NCBI RefSeq assembly: GCF_018837975.1
Contig: NZ_JAGSOY010000019.1
Span: 17,510-81,509, forward strand
DNA length: 64,000 nt
Reading direction: 5' to 3'
Source: Zooshikella harenae
GTDB lineage: Bacteria > Pseudomonadota > Gammaproteobacteria > Pseudomonadales > Zooshikellaceae
A program made the translations under genes and the position numbers. Below are positions 7,811 to 17,831 of the stretch, one piece after another; within the stretch, counting starts at the first letter, position 1; every line of letters starts with the position of its first letter. The notes below the pieces were generated by a model that saw nothing but the letters and a program-made list of their open reading frames with translations, had not been told where the DNA came from and did not search any database.

Positions 7811-10800
7811 CTAGAACGTATCTGGTAGTCGGAACAACCACACACCCTCATCTTCTTTATTAAAACCTAAGAAACAATCATAGTCAGGTAAATAGCGCCA
7901 GCGTCCATAAATACCTCGGTCCCGACGTCCTCCCCAGCTGGCAAGGGCACTTGGCGCTCTACTTTCTACTTGTGGTTGCAACTCTTTAATTGACCAATCA
8001 CTAGGGTCAAGAATCAATACATTGTAATGACCATCCCACAATACAAACACATCACGCTTACTGTCATAGTCAATGCCATAGTGACGTAAGGTTGGGGCTT
8101 CATAGCTCAACATACCTTGGCCATTATTAAAATATGCAGACTGTTTTCCTTTGAGCTTAATGGGCTGAATCATCATTTCAGGTATTGAGGCTTTAGGATC
8201 CTGCCAGTCAACTTCACTCAAGTCATAAATAGCCAGGCTATGATTTAATAGTTGAATGAATAGTTTACGCTTAGGATCATAAACACCTGGAGAAGCTCCA
8301 CCATAGTTTGGCCCAATAGGTGACTGATGTTTAACCTCATCAGTCTTTGGATCATAGGCAATCAACTTATAGCCATTGGCTACCAATAAGTAACCAGTTG
8401 AAGGATCAAAAGCTGAGCTAAATTCACCTTTTATGGTAAGAGATGACTTCTGCTCCCATTTTGGATTATCGCTGTCAAACCAGTAGTTTTTTTCAGTGGT
8501 ATAACCAGCGCCATATCGTGTGCCATTACCCATCCAAAAACGCTGAACATTTGGCAGGTATTCTACGCCATCATAAGAATGTGCTGAGGTTGGAGTACCA
8601 TCTTTAGTTATACAAGCAATTGCAGGTTGTCCTTCTGCAGTAGTACATCCCCCATAGTTATCTAGGTAGTACTCACTGGGTTCAGTCAACCGAGTCCAAT
8701 TAAGCGTTTCAAAATCCATTTGGTAGACTTCATTACCACCATAGTCTGTTTTCCCTCCGCCCCAGACTATCAGCTTGTTATCTCCTACGGCACCACCAGA
8801 CCAGGCATCAAGAACACCAGCAGGCCCTAGTGATCCCCAAGCCTCATGATAAGCGGGGAAAGTATCGCTTAATGTATTACTACCTTTTGCTTCAAGCCAC
8901 TGACCAGGCTTCAACTCCTCAACAAATGCCTCAAGGGATTTATGTGTGGTAGGTGTCTCTGGCGTATCATCTGTAGGATCTGATGGGGTGCTTGGTTCAG
9001 AACCAGATCCAGGCGTTTGCGGCTCTTCAGGACTACCATTATCGACAATAATTACACCACCATCATCAGTACCTGAATCCCCTGTATCAGGTGTATTAGG
9101 ATCTGTAGGGGTTGTTGGTGTACTTGGATCACTGGGGGTCCCAGGATCTGAAGGTGTACTAGGGTCTGTAGGCGTTCCAGGGTCATTAGGTGAACCAGGA
9201 TCAGACGGTGTATCACCAGGGTCAGAGGGTGTATTAGGTACAGTAGGCGGCTCAGGTGGTTCTGGGTAACGAGGTGGCAACGTACCTGTTAAAGGACCAG
9301 GTTGATTTGTCGCAATAACTTCATTGCCTTTTGTGCCAACCCCATACTCACCTTCCAATGCAATTTGCTTATCAGAAGCAGGAGCAAAAATTGAACGTGG
9401 TACCACTGCAAACTGAGGCTCAATACTATAATCCGGCTTATAAGAGCGCTGTTCAAACTTGCTCCAGGCTTGACTTGCATTAGGATAATTTGAATCAGTA
9501 GCAGCCGCCAAAGCTATCTGCATGTTAGCAGGAAACCCTTCTGGGGAAGCAGCATAACCCAACATTTGCTTAGGATTTAACTCTAAAGGAATCTGGTCTT
9601 CTGAAGCAGAAAAGGACTCAGCTAATGGAATGATTCGTTGAGAGTTACATGGTGCACTATTCAAGCTAATTGATGTTGTTCTGTTGAAAGCTTGAGCAAA
9701 AGAATCCAGAACTTTTGCTTTGTTATTTGGCTCTACAACCCGAATGCCTTGTTGTAGACTTGCAAAAATCCAACAGTAGCCAGGATCAATCATACGACTT
9801 ACGCTGAATTTTGCACGCTTATCCATGACTTCACCTGCTTTTGTGAAGCCTAAATCTTTAAGAAAACCAATTGACCATGCATGAAAATCATCCATCCAAG
9901 GTGATAGCGCTGTTCCACTCTTATAAACGACAGCATATTCACCTGTTCTTACACCAAATCGGTCAATCATGACTCCAGGATCATAACCCAGACGTTTTTT
10001 CACATCTTCACTATCACGGTCCGCTTCATTCCGAGCCACATACAAGTTATACAAATAATCCACGTTGTTATTAATTAACTTGATAAAATAATATTTCATT
10101 GGGTGGTTATCAGGCGTGATAAATGCGGCCTCACCTAACGCTCTCAGAGACCAAGCTTCTCCTCTCACTTGACCCCGCCGCAAAATACCTTCCTCTTTAC
10201 GGCGATAATAAGGATGCATATTAATTAAGTTATAGTTAGCCCAGAACTGCAACTCTTCAAGCAAATAGTAATCACCCGTTACAACATAAGGCAAATAAGC
10301 TAAAGAGGGCTGATGCGCACTGTCAGGCTTATAAGGTGACGGGCATTGCTTACACGCAGGAAATGCCTCACTACGATCAGTTTTGGGATTATGGTGATCA
10401 AAATCATTCCCCCATAATCCAGCATAAGGCCAATCATCAATACGAAGCATATAACCTGTTTTTTTGTCCCGGTAATGAACAGACCAGCTTCCTGCCAAGC
10501 TCGCATTCCCTTCTGTTACCGTTTTAAGACGTTTATCCTGAGAGAGTAGATAAGCTGTGGACCACGCTGGCATAGGACCTATATCATACCGTCCTCCAGC
10601 CATTGGCATAATAGGCTCCACAGTACCCACCTTCATTAAATCATTTTTAGCTTGGTAGTCACTGTATAAGTTAGTAATTAGCCCACCAGCTACATTTAAA
10701 TCAGGTTGATAAAGAGGGAAGACCTTACTATTCATAAGGTAATTTCGATTAAAAATAACGTGTGTTAATGCCTTCCCTTGTAAGAAAATGTCTTTTTTCC

Positions 10801-11620
10801 AACGAGCATGATGATAATGAGTGACATTCGACTTTTTATATACTGACTGTTTATTTGCAATCAGTTCTACATCATATGTTACATTGCCAGGGTTGGTAGC
10901 ATAAGAGTAACTATTTTCAACGACGACAGAAACACGTACTTTTTCACGTTTTCCATATGTTCGCACATAAAATCGTGCATGAAGCAATGGGTGCTCAGCA
11001 CCTCCGGCTTTAAGTGGCGCGGTAAAAATAAACTCGTTTGCGATTCCACCCTCTAGCCATTGGCGCTTTAACTCCCCAGACTCAATAACATCAGATAGCT
11101 TAGAGGTATAAGCTTTGCCGCCAATGGTCAGTTGCAGGGTAAAATCAAGATCTAGCGCAGCGAGTTGTGTTCGATTAAGCCCAGTAGTCGATTCAGTTTC
11201 ATCAATGGTATATAAGCGAAGGGTTTGCTGTTTTGCTGACGGGATTTTAACTTTGGCAGAAATGATCGCGTGTTTTAAAGAACCATCCTGATAAGTTGCT
11301 TTTTTATCGACCTGAGTTGCAATCGACTTACCTGCACTATCAACTAAAAGCACAGTTTTACCTTGAGGTACATCACCCTCTTTAAATACGTGACCAAATG
11401 TCACATAGTCTTCAGCTGCAGTGGTAGTTTTATCATGGACCAACGCTACATCAGTGACATACTGACTGTTTGAAAGCGTGGTATCAGCTTTGGCCTGACT
11501 AAAGAAAAAAGTACCAGGTAAGGTTGACTTTGTCGTCGATGCTAACTTAGGTATAACCTGTGTTGAGGCACTTGCACCTACAATACAAGCTATTAATACG
11601 TTATATGAAAAATATCTCAT
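7811..11620 (-). CDS. Large exported two-domain protein (RIFT-barrel-like region plus Kelch-like propeller)
   Basis: 1269 residues. The N-terminus has a signal-like hydrophobic stretch (NVLIACIVGASAS). Residues about 50-780 form one large region; its start (QVDKKATYQDGSLKHAIISAKVKI) resembles the N-terminal RIFT barrel of PcRGLX/YetA-like exo-rhamnogalacturonan lyase proteins, and the rest is rich in Trp/Tyr. Residues about 785-890 are a Pro/Asp/Thr/Ser linker of DPGTPSDP-like repeats. The C-terminal part (about 895-1269) carries Kelch-like blades such as DNKLIVWGGG followed by YQMDFETLNWTRL, suggesting a beta-propeller. Inference: an extracellular polysaccharide-active or binding protein. 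No enzyme assignment is possible from sequence alone, and the domain names are tentative. Confidence 0.65.
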   Translation of the reverse strand: MRYFSYNVLIACIVGASASTQVIPKLASTTKSTLPGTFFFSQAKADTTLSNSQYVTDVALVHDKTTTAAEDYVTFGHVFKEGDVPQGKTVLLVDSAGKSIATQVDKKATYQDGSLKHAIISAKVKIPSAKQQTLRLYTIDETESTTGLNRTQLAALDLDFTLQLTIGGKAYTSKLSDVIESGELKRQWLEGGIANEFIFTAPLKAGGAEHPLLHARFYVRTYGKREKVRVSVVVENSYSYATNPGNVTYDVELIANKQSVYKKSNVTHYHHARWKKDIFLQGKALTHVIFNRNYLMNSKVFPLYQPDLNVAGGLITNLYSDYQAKNDLMKVGTVEPIMPMAGGRYDIGPMPAWSTAYLLSQDKRLKTVTEGNASLAGSWSVHYRDKKTGYMLRIDDWPYAGLWGNDFDHHNPKTDRSEAFPACKQCPSPYKPDSAHQPSLAYLPYVVTGDYYLLEELQFWANYNLINMHPYYRRKEEGILRRGQVRGEAWSLRALGEAAFITPDNHPMKYYFIKLINNNVDYLYNLYVARNEADRDSEDVKKRLGYDPGVMIDRFGVRTGEYAVVYKSGTALSPWMDDFHAWSIGFLKDLGFTKAGEVMDKRAKFSVSRMIDPGYCWIFASLQQGIRVVEPNNKAKVLDSFAQAFNRTTSISLNSAPCNSQRIIPLAESFSASEDQIPLELNPKQMLGYAASPEGFPANMQIALAAATDSNYPNASQAWSKFEQRSYKPDYSIEPQFAVVPRSIFAPASDKQIALEGEYGVGTKGNEVIATNQPGPLTGTLPPRYPEPPEPPTVPNTPSDPGDTPSDPGSPNDPGTPTDPSTPSDPGTPSDPSTPTTPTDPNTPDTGDSGTDDGGVIIVDNGSPEEPQTPGSGSEPSTPSDPTDDTPETPTTHKSLEAFVEELKPGQWLEAKGSNTLSDTFPAYHEAWGSLGPAGVLDAWSGGAVGDNKLIVWGGGKTDYGGNEVYQMDFETLNWTRLTEPSEYYLDNYGGCTTAEGQPAIACITKDGTPTSAHSYDGVEYLPNVQRFWMGNGTRYGAGYTTEKNYWFDSDNPKWEQKSSLTIKGEFSSAFDPSTGYLLVANGYKLIAYDPKTDEVKHQSPIGPNYGGASPGVYDPKRKLFIQLLNHSLAIYDLSEVDWQDPKASIPEMMIQPIKLKGKQSAYFNNGQGMLSYEAPTLRHYGIDYDSKRDVFVLWDGHYNVLILDPSDWSIKELQPQVESRAPSALASWGGRRDRGIYGRWRYLPDYDCFLGFNKEDEGVWLFRLPDTF
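8946..9269 (-). repeat. Degenerate tandem repeat encoding a PDT/S linker
   Basis: Imperfect repeats of a motif reading about DPGTPSDP or DPSTPTDP in the large exported protein. They join the two folded regions and are typical of flexible linkers in secreted enzymes. Such repeats expand and contract easily. Confidence 0.85.
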
Positions 11621-13694
11621 AAAAAAAGAATCCCGCGCTTCAGCCTTGCTTAACCAGTTGACGAATAAACCATGATCGACCGCTCAGGTATACGATAAAA
11701 ACGCCTATTTTACGAGCGATCACAACCCAAAATAGCGAACCAGTTAACAATTATTAATGGATTTTGCTTGATCATTTACGAAAGTCGACAAAATTATAAC
11801 TTTTCGTAAATACATTCCTCTCCACATCCTGTGTCGGACAAAATGACTCAAGAAAAACAGCACAGGTCCTACTGCCGTTAACAATTAACACTTAAACTAT
11901 CTCATAGTAGAAACACTAATTACTCTGCTTATCTACCGAATAAACGTTTATCACTTCACAAAAGTCCCTAAAACCCCTACTCTGCCAAAGTTATCTTTCT
12001 GATTGAGTGGGTTATAGTGTAAAGATGACTTACCAGACAACTTACCTAAAATAGGTTTAGCAGACCCAGTTCCTTTCCTGCTGTTGTTGTAACCATTTAA
12101 TCCCTTCTTGGTAACCTGGTAAAAAATTATTTCCTTTAATTTAGCCTTCTGCACATTACATTCTTCAACCGAGGACAGTCGCAACAAGCATTTGGTCAAC
12201 TCGGCATCCTCAAAGAGGAAATAGAGAAAGCTTTTATATGCCATCCACTCTACCGATCTTTTAATGAAGCCAATCTTAAACGATATAACAGAGTAAAACG
12301 TTGCTAATGCTCTCAGTTTAGTCGTTTCAATCGTGTTAAACCCTTAATAAAATATATTGTTGAAGTTTACACTACACTAATTGCCTAGTTCACAAATCAT
12401 TTTTTTAGCTCGATCAAACTATCCATAATCTCATACAAAATCCCTCTTAATGAGAAAATATTGTGGGTTTAATTAGGCTACCTTAAAATTCCAATAGTTA
12501 GCGGTTATAGCATCAATGGTAGTTCTATTATTTGTCGTTTATGGAAAAGAGTAGCTCAAAAAACCATAATACCCACTCATAAATTCCAAGCAGATCAGTC
12601 AACTACCATTTACCCAACTCGTTACAATATAATACAAATCAATCCAAACCTAATAACCCTTTTCATAAAAGAGTAAAATTTCAATTAATACCTTTAAAGT
12701 ACAACTAGTTACGTTGAGTAACCAGAGAGCCTCAAGTTCAACCAAAGCGTCATAAAACTACCAATTCGTGTTAACTATCAATAAAGAATCAAAATTATTT
12801 CTCTTTAAACACAGTTTCATTAAATCTTACAGGGACTCACACAAACTAACGACTTCACATCATACTTATTTTGTTTTTTCACTCTTATTAAAAAGCAGTG
12901 AGCATATAACTTATTTACAAATACTGATATTACCTAACAGTACAAAGTAAAACCTCACTGACTGGGTAGTAACCCCCATCTTCAAGGCCAAACAATCTAT
13001 TTTCAATCTAAAAAAATATCACCTTAGGCACCCATACAAAAAAAATAAAATTACAGACTTTATTCTCATATAAAACAACAGCATAAATACAACAAATCAA
13101 ATTCACTTTTTGATTATCACCTGCCCAATACTACGCACCCCTTGCACTTTTATAAAGACAATTAAACTATTACTTAATTAATAGCGTAGAGTACTAAAAC
13201 GTGCCACCACAGCGAGGGATTTTTAAGGACGAACTTAATGGTTTAACCCCCTCCTAACCCCCCCTCATTATGGGTATAGTGAAACAGGCTAGGGCTAATA
13301 TTAGGGACAAAAAAAACGATGGGAATTTAGCAAAACACTACAACAAAATAATAATAAAAACATAAACAATTAGCGAACAATTCTTAGGAAGACTTAACAA
13401 TCCTCGCAATATCAAGGTAAACCTATAAAATACAAGAGAAACAGTACCAAGAAAAGTTTTAGCTTATGTCTTCATAATACTAAGAGATAATGCTTTCCCA
13501 AAATTACAATGCCTATCACCATCCTTTAAAACCAGTTCACTTCCTTATGGGTAGCAGGGAAGGATTCACGGCGTATTCGAAGGGCATTATGCAAACGTTG
13601 GACAAAGGTGCTTTAGAAAATGGATCTTATAAATGATTGCCCTGGGGATTCATTACTTGACGCCATTCCTAAAAAACCCGTTGTTATACGCATA
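11621..13694. other. 2-kb gene-poor AT-rich region
   Basis: No convincing gene. A 97-codon minus-strand frame (11951-12244) and a 60-codon plus-strand frame (12768-12950) lack good ribosome sites and recognisable features. Near 13200-13290 a C-rich tract (CCCCTCCTAACCCCCCCTC) and at 13547-13636 a stretch encoding MGSREGFTAYSKG look unlike the surrounding DNA and may be remnants of dispersed repeats; no second copy was found in this window. The region may be decayed sequence or a replaced segment. Confidence 0.5.
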
Positions 13695-15653
13695 TTAAGG
13701 CTTTTTTTTTCTTTTATATTTTCTTTTAGGATTTTTGTGTACAACTTGGCCTTTTCCTTTTAACGACCTAAAAGCACTGATATCTACTTGGTCAATTAAC
13801 TGATGAAGAGTATTCTCCATCGGTTCCATAAAGCTTTTATAACTGGTTTCTTTGCTACTAATAGAGGTCAATTGTGATTCCCATTGAGCCGTCATATCGG
13901 GAGTGGTAGCAATTTCAGGTAAGCTAGCAATGAGTTGACGACCCGTTTCAGTGGAACGAATTGTTTTACCTTGCCGAGTGAGAAACTGTCGTTTAAATAA
14001 TAACTCAATTATTCCTGCACGAGTCGCTTCCGTGCCGAGGCCATCTGTTTCTCTTAATATTTTTTTGATTTTCGGATCTTTTACAAAGCGAGCAATACCC
14101 GTCATGGCAGAAAGTAATGTGGCATCTGTAAAAGGCTTAGGTGGTTGAGTCATTCTTTCAGCCAGCTCACCTTTTAGACATTGAACAACTTCACCTTTTT
14201 TCACATTAGGGAGCTTTTGCTGGTCTTCTTGATCGCAAACTTGAACATCTCCTTGCGTTACTCCTGTCACCTGAATTCCAGTTTTATTATTCTGTGACAA
14301 TAGTTTTTTCCAGCCCAAGTCAGTGGTTTGTCTTGCAGTGGCGATAAACTTACCACCACTGATTTCTACTTCTACTCTACGCTCATCATATTGCCATGCG
14401 GGGTAAAACTGTGCGAGATACTGTCTTGCAATAAGCTCATAAATTTGTAATTCGGTTTTAGATAGTCGGCTTGGGTCAAGTTTACGCTCAGTAGGAATTA
14501 TGGCATGGTGAGCTTCCACCTTTTTATCATTCCAGGCTTTGCTTTTTAGGCTTAAGTCTGCGTTGTTTACCGCTGTTTTTAACGGTTGGCACACATGGCT
14601 AATTGCTGCTGTGACAGTATTTATTTGGTTTAAATGTTCTTTAGGCAAATAGCGACAATCTGAGCGCGGGTAAGTAATCAGTTTATGTTTTTCGTATAAA
14701 TCCTGACAGGTGTTCAAAACTTGTTGTGCATTTAACCCGTAACGTTTAGCGGCATCAATTTGTAAGGCTGATAAACTATAAGGTAATGGGGCTGCCTGTT
14801 GTTTACGCTTTTTTGTAGCAATAGTAACCATCCCAGGCTGACCAGTAATGCGTTTGACGACGTTTTCAGCCAGTTTTTTTGAGAGGACTCGGCCTTCTTC
14901 ATCTTGATATGGCTGGCAGGCTTCACTAGGTTGCCATTTCGCTCTAAACTGTTCGCCTTTTTCTGTTTCCAGCAAGGCAAACACTTCAAAGTAAGGTTTT
15001 GATTGAAAATCTTCGATTTCAAGATCACGCCTTGCCACGAGACCTAACAATGGGGTTTGCACTCGCCCTACTGAAAGCACCCCTTGATAACCGGCTTTTC
15101 TACCTTGAATCGAGCACACCCGACTCATATTAATGCCATATAACCAATCGGCCCTGGCCCTCGCTAGAGCAGAAATAGAAAGAGGAACAAAATCACGGTT
15201 ATCTCGTAAATTAGCCAATGATTTTTTTATAGAGTTTGGGTTTAAATCATTAATTAAGCAGCGTTTGACCTCATTACGCTGTTTATCCGGTACACCTGTG
15301 TAATTAATAACCTCATCGATCAAGATTTGACCTTCTCGATCTGGGTCTCCTATGTGTATTAGGTCACTTGCCTGTTTGATCAGCTTTTTTAAAACTTCAA
15401 ATTGTTTTCTTGTGTTTGGTTTGACTTTCAGTTTCCACTTATGAGGAATAATCGGTAAATGACCTAAATCCCACCTCTTATATTGAGGGTTATAGTCTTC
15501 AGGCTCTGCTTGCTCAAGTAAGTGTCCTATGCACCAAGATACACAGTCACCATTTCCTACCCTAATATAACCATCCTGTCGTTGATGCGGTTTTGGTAAA
15601 ACATCAGCCACAGCACGTGCCATACTTGGTTTTTCAGCAATATAAAGCTTCAT
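13695..15653 (-). CDS. topB: DNA topoisomerase III
   Basis: Type IA topoisomerase that unlinks single-stranded DNA and decatenates replication intermediates. The start at 15653 (MKLYIAEKPSMARAVADVLP) matches the family N-terminus; the frame reaches a GTG at 15674 that would add seven residues. Toprim motifs are visible as LYIAEKPS and HIGDPDREGQIL. The active-site Tyr lies in LITYPRSDCRYLP near residue 330, and GVLSVGRVQTPLL is the conserved strand-passage motif. At 652 residues it matches E. coli TopB (653). It ends with a Lys/Arg-rich tail and no zinc fingers. topB often occurs on integrative elements, but no conjugation genes are present here. Confidence 0.95.
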   Translation of the reverse strand: MKLYIAEKPSMARAVADVLPKPHQRQDGYIRVGNGDCVSWCIGHLLEQAEPEDYNPQYKRWDLGHLPIIPHKWKLKVKPNTRKQFEVLKKLIKQASDLIHIGDPDREGQILIDEVINYTGVPDKQRNEVKRCLINDLNPNSIKKSLANLRDNRDFVPLSISALARARADWLYGINMSRVCSIQGRKAGYQGVLSVGRVQTPLLGLVARRDLEIEDFQSKPYFEVFALLETEKGEQFRAKWQPSEACQPYQDEEGRVLSKKLAENVVKRITGQPGMVTIATKKRKQQAAPLPYSLSALQIDAAKRYGLNAQQVLNTCQDLYEKHKLITYPRSDCRYLPKEHLNQINTVTAAISHVCQPLKTAVNNADLSLKSKAWNDKKVEAHHAIIPTERKLDPSRLSKTELQIYELIARQYLAQFYPAWQYDERRVEVEISGGKFIATARQTTDLGWKKLLSQNNKTGIQVTGVTQGDVQVCDQEDQQKLPNVKKGEVVQCLKGELAERMTQPPKPFTDATLLSAMTGIARFVKDPKIKKILRETDGLGTEATRAGIIELLFKRQFLTRQGKTIRSTETGRQLIASLPEIATTPDMTAQWESQLTSISSKETSYKSFMEPMENTLHQLIDQVDISAFRSLKGKGQVVHKNPKRKYKRKKKP

Positions 15654-15959
15654 GTGTATACTTAACCGACTCACCCACTGTATAAATACACAGCTTACCC
15701 CAGTTTACAGAATAACTAAAGCACCAGGATGTGAATCAGATCCTATACAGTAAAGGCTATTCCATGAACAATTAACCTCTACCTTAGATGCGATGCCTAT
15801 TGTAGTGGTTGTTTTAGGGAGAGCTTAAGTAAGTGACAGAAGTACAAAAAAATACTTAAGCTTGTTATGATTGATACAATACCTTTTTGTATCCCCCCTC
15901 TTGAAAAGCCAGCACAACAGGCATCCGCTATAAAGTATACATAATGTTAAGGAAACCTC
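15654..15959. other. Divergent intergenic region, topB / lipoprotein
   Basis: About 300 bases between divergent genes. It must hold both promoters. The only clear signal is an AAGGA ribosome site a few bases before the 15960 start. Confidence 0.5.
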
Positions 15960-16505
15960 ATGCCTTTTAAAACCTGCTTACTTGTTGTTTTTACAAGTTT
16001 TATACTACTTGGTTGCAGTGGGCTTAACAAAAAAGGAAGTGCCTCAGTTCCAAACCAAGTTACACTGCTCTTGAACCAACGTTTATTATTACAACAAGGC
16101 TTAGCAGACTATAATAGCCAAGCATTTCCCATACTAAGTTCAATAAGAACATGCACACTACGAGACAAATCACGCCCCTTTTGTGGTTTTGCTTATTCTG
16201 ATTATCAACATCAATATATAATGGTAGAGGTTTGCTCCACTCGAAAAGGTAGCGCTGATCGACCTGGTGAAGGACTCTACTTTATAACCCCTGATAAACA
16301 GGTCAGCTATTATCCCTGGTATTCACCACAGTTCAATAAATCTGCATGTCAAAGTAAAAAGGGAACCTCCACAGAGGAAGCCAAATATATTCTTAAACTC
16401 GCAGGCGATCGTGTAGATAGGTTAATTTACCTATTTAAAACAAATAATAAAGAAGCTTTCATCCAGTTAAGCGTAAGCGAAAAACAGTTGTCTATTGTAC
16501 AATAG
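15960..16505 (+). CDS. Lipoprotein of unknown function
   Basis: 181 residues. The signal peptide ends in a lipobox, ILLGC-S, with the lipidated Cys at position 19, so it should be membrane-anchored; the residue after Cys is Ser, so outer-membrane sorting is expected. The mature part has four further Cys residues (TCTLRD, PFCGF, EVCST, SACQS), which could form two disulfides. No known domain was recognised. A good AAGGA ribosome site precedes it. It is followed by convergent small frames. Confidence 0.75.
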   Translation: MPFKTCLLVVFTSFILLGCSGLNKKGSASVPNQVTLLLNQRLLLQQGLADYNSQAFPILSSIRTCTLRDKSRPFCGFAYSDYQHQYIMVEVCSTRKGSADRPGEGLYFITPDKQVSYYPWYSPQFNKSACQSKKGTSTEEAKYILKLAGDRVDRLIYLFKTNNKEAFIQLSVSEKQLSIVQ

Positions 16506-16522
16506 ATTTACTATTCCAACGA

Positions 16523-16729
16523 TTATTTATGCCAATGATGACGCTGGTATTCCCACACAGGATGCCAGTGACTTGAAGCAAAGCTTTGAGATGAAAGATG
16601 CTGATCAACCGCTGTTCTTTGAATAACCCGCATCCGCTGACGTCGCCTTAACTTAATCCAATGCCACGATAATAAAAGCCATTGCACACCTACATGTTGC
16701 TGTAAATGCATCTTAAAATTCTTTTTCAT
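16523..16729 (-). CDS. Possible small Trp/His/Arg-rich protein
   Basis: 68 residues with a good ribosome site (GAAGGG eight bases before ATG). It is rich in Trp, His, Gln and Arg (WHWIKLRRRQRMR, SHWHPVWEYQRHHWHK). No family is recognised. It overlaps the 3' end of the small frame upstream by 17 bases, as in coupled genes. It may equally be chance; the ribosome site is the main support. Confidence 0.35.
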   Translation of the reverse strand: MKKNFKMHLQQHVGVQWLLLSWHWIKLRRRQRMRVIQRTAVDQHLSSQSFASSHWHPVWEYQRHHWHK

Positions 16730-16901
16730 TACTTATTCCCTTCCAATTATATACTACATTTACAGCAGCTTTTAAGAGTAACCATCGAGCATGGTTGATA
16801 TAACAATATTTTCCAGTAAATAGCCCAATAGCTAATACAACTCGTTGCCAACGCATAACTACAGTAAGCCATACTAGATGATGTATTAAGAAAAATGACA
16901 C
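16713..16901 (-). CDS. Possible small membrane protein
   Basis: 62 residues from a GTG start, with a hydrophobic N-terminal half (FFLIHHLVWLTVV, VVLAIGLFTG) that could span the membrane. It overlaps the start of the next small frame. The AGGGA sequence directly abuts the GTG, too close for a normal ribosome site, so the start is doubtful. Unknown function; kept because it is adjacent to and overlaps a frame with a good ribosome site. Confidence 0.25.
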   Translation of the reverse strand: MSFFLIHHLVWLTVVMRWQRVVLAIGLFTGKYCYINHARWLLLKAAVNVVYNWKGISNEKEF

Positions 16902-17831
16902 TCCCTATCACTTCTTAAACCTTAGAAAAACAAATGCTGTAATCCTAAAAACATTCCACAAAAGATATTGCAATCCAGCAGAATGAATATTCACTATACT
17001 TTATATTCATTTTATACTCAAAACATAAGCTTTAGATAAGGATACAAAGCGACTATCCCATATAAAATGAATATATAAATGTACCCTTCACGATTCAATT
17101 TTAGGGTTTGTTGTCGGCGTTCTTGACCAACAAAGATGTTGAGAATACTGTTAATACAGAAGCTTTTAACTGCCACCTTAATATGAGCGCACAGCTAGTG
17201 CTTTTAAAACAGTTTAACAACTATCCATAAAGCAATACTCATCACCCAATCCGAATACAACTAAGGCTATTGATAATAACAAAATAAAGTAAATTATTTT
17301 ATACGGTAATATCCGTATTTATACCTAAGAATGCAATGAGATGAGGTGGTTTTCTATAGTGCCTTATTATTAACACCATCTATGACAATTGATTGCTGCT
17401 TTATTGACAGCAAAAGGAACTATTTTAGTCACTCCTAACAACTTTTTGTCATAAACCTGAAAACAATATTCTTTTTATAAATAGAGCATCTATACAAACA
17501 TCTGAAAAATCACTCGCGGGAAGTTAAGAGGCCACATCTTTATTATGAATTTTTTATTTATTAATACTTAATTATTTACGTCCACATCCAGTTTAATTCA
17601 AGCAGGTAAAAGCTCCAACTAAAACGTGTTAAGATAACTAGACAATAACCGAGTACACTACTATCATATAGACCTGCTATACTACACATCTATTACAAAT
17701 TAAGCAAATAGTATTACAATGCCACTCTCTAATTATCTTTAGGGTACTTCTAAAAATACATATAAGCACAAACTACATAGGGTATATCGCTCACAATGAC
17801 CACAAATCTTAAGCTTCACCCTAAAGCAAGC
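16902..17831. other. 930-base AT-rich region without genes
   Basis: No gene, RNA gene or clear terminator seen on either strand. Short GAATATTC-type palindromes near 16988 and several TATA-like stretches only reflect AT-richness. Confidence 0.5.

Noticed and set aside
8946..9269. 107-codon plus-strand ORF, rich in Val and Gly
   Set aside because: It is the reverse strand of the Pro/Asp repeat linker; the regular composition follows from the repeat.
11951..12244. 97-codon minus-strand ORF in the gene-poor region
   Set aside because: No spaced ribosome site, no known motif and a composition consistent with non-coding DNA.
12768..12950. 60-codon plus-strand ORF
   Set aside because: AT-rich chance frame without ribosome site.
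13695..15653. topB as marker of an integrative conjugative element
   Set aside because: No integrase, relaxase, conjugation gene or attachment repeats nearby; topB is also an ordinary chromosomal gene.
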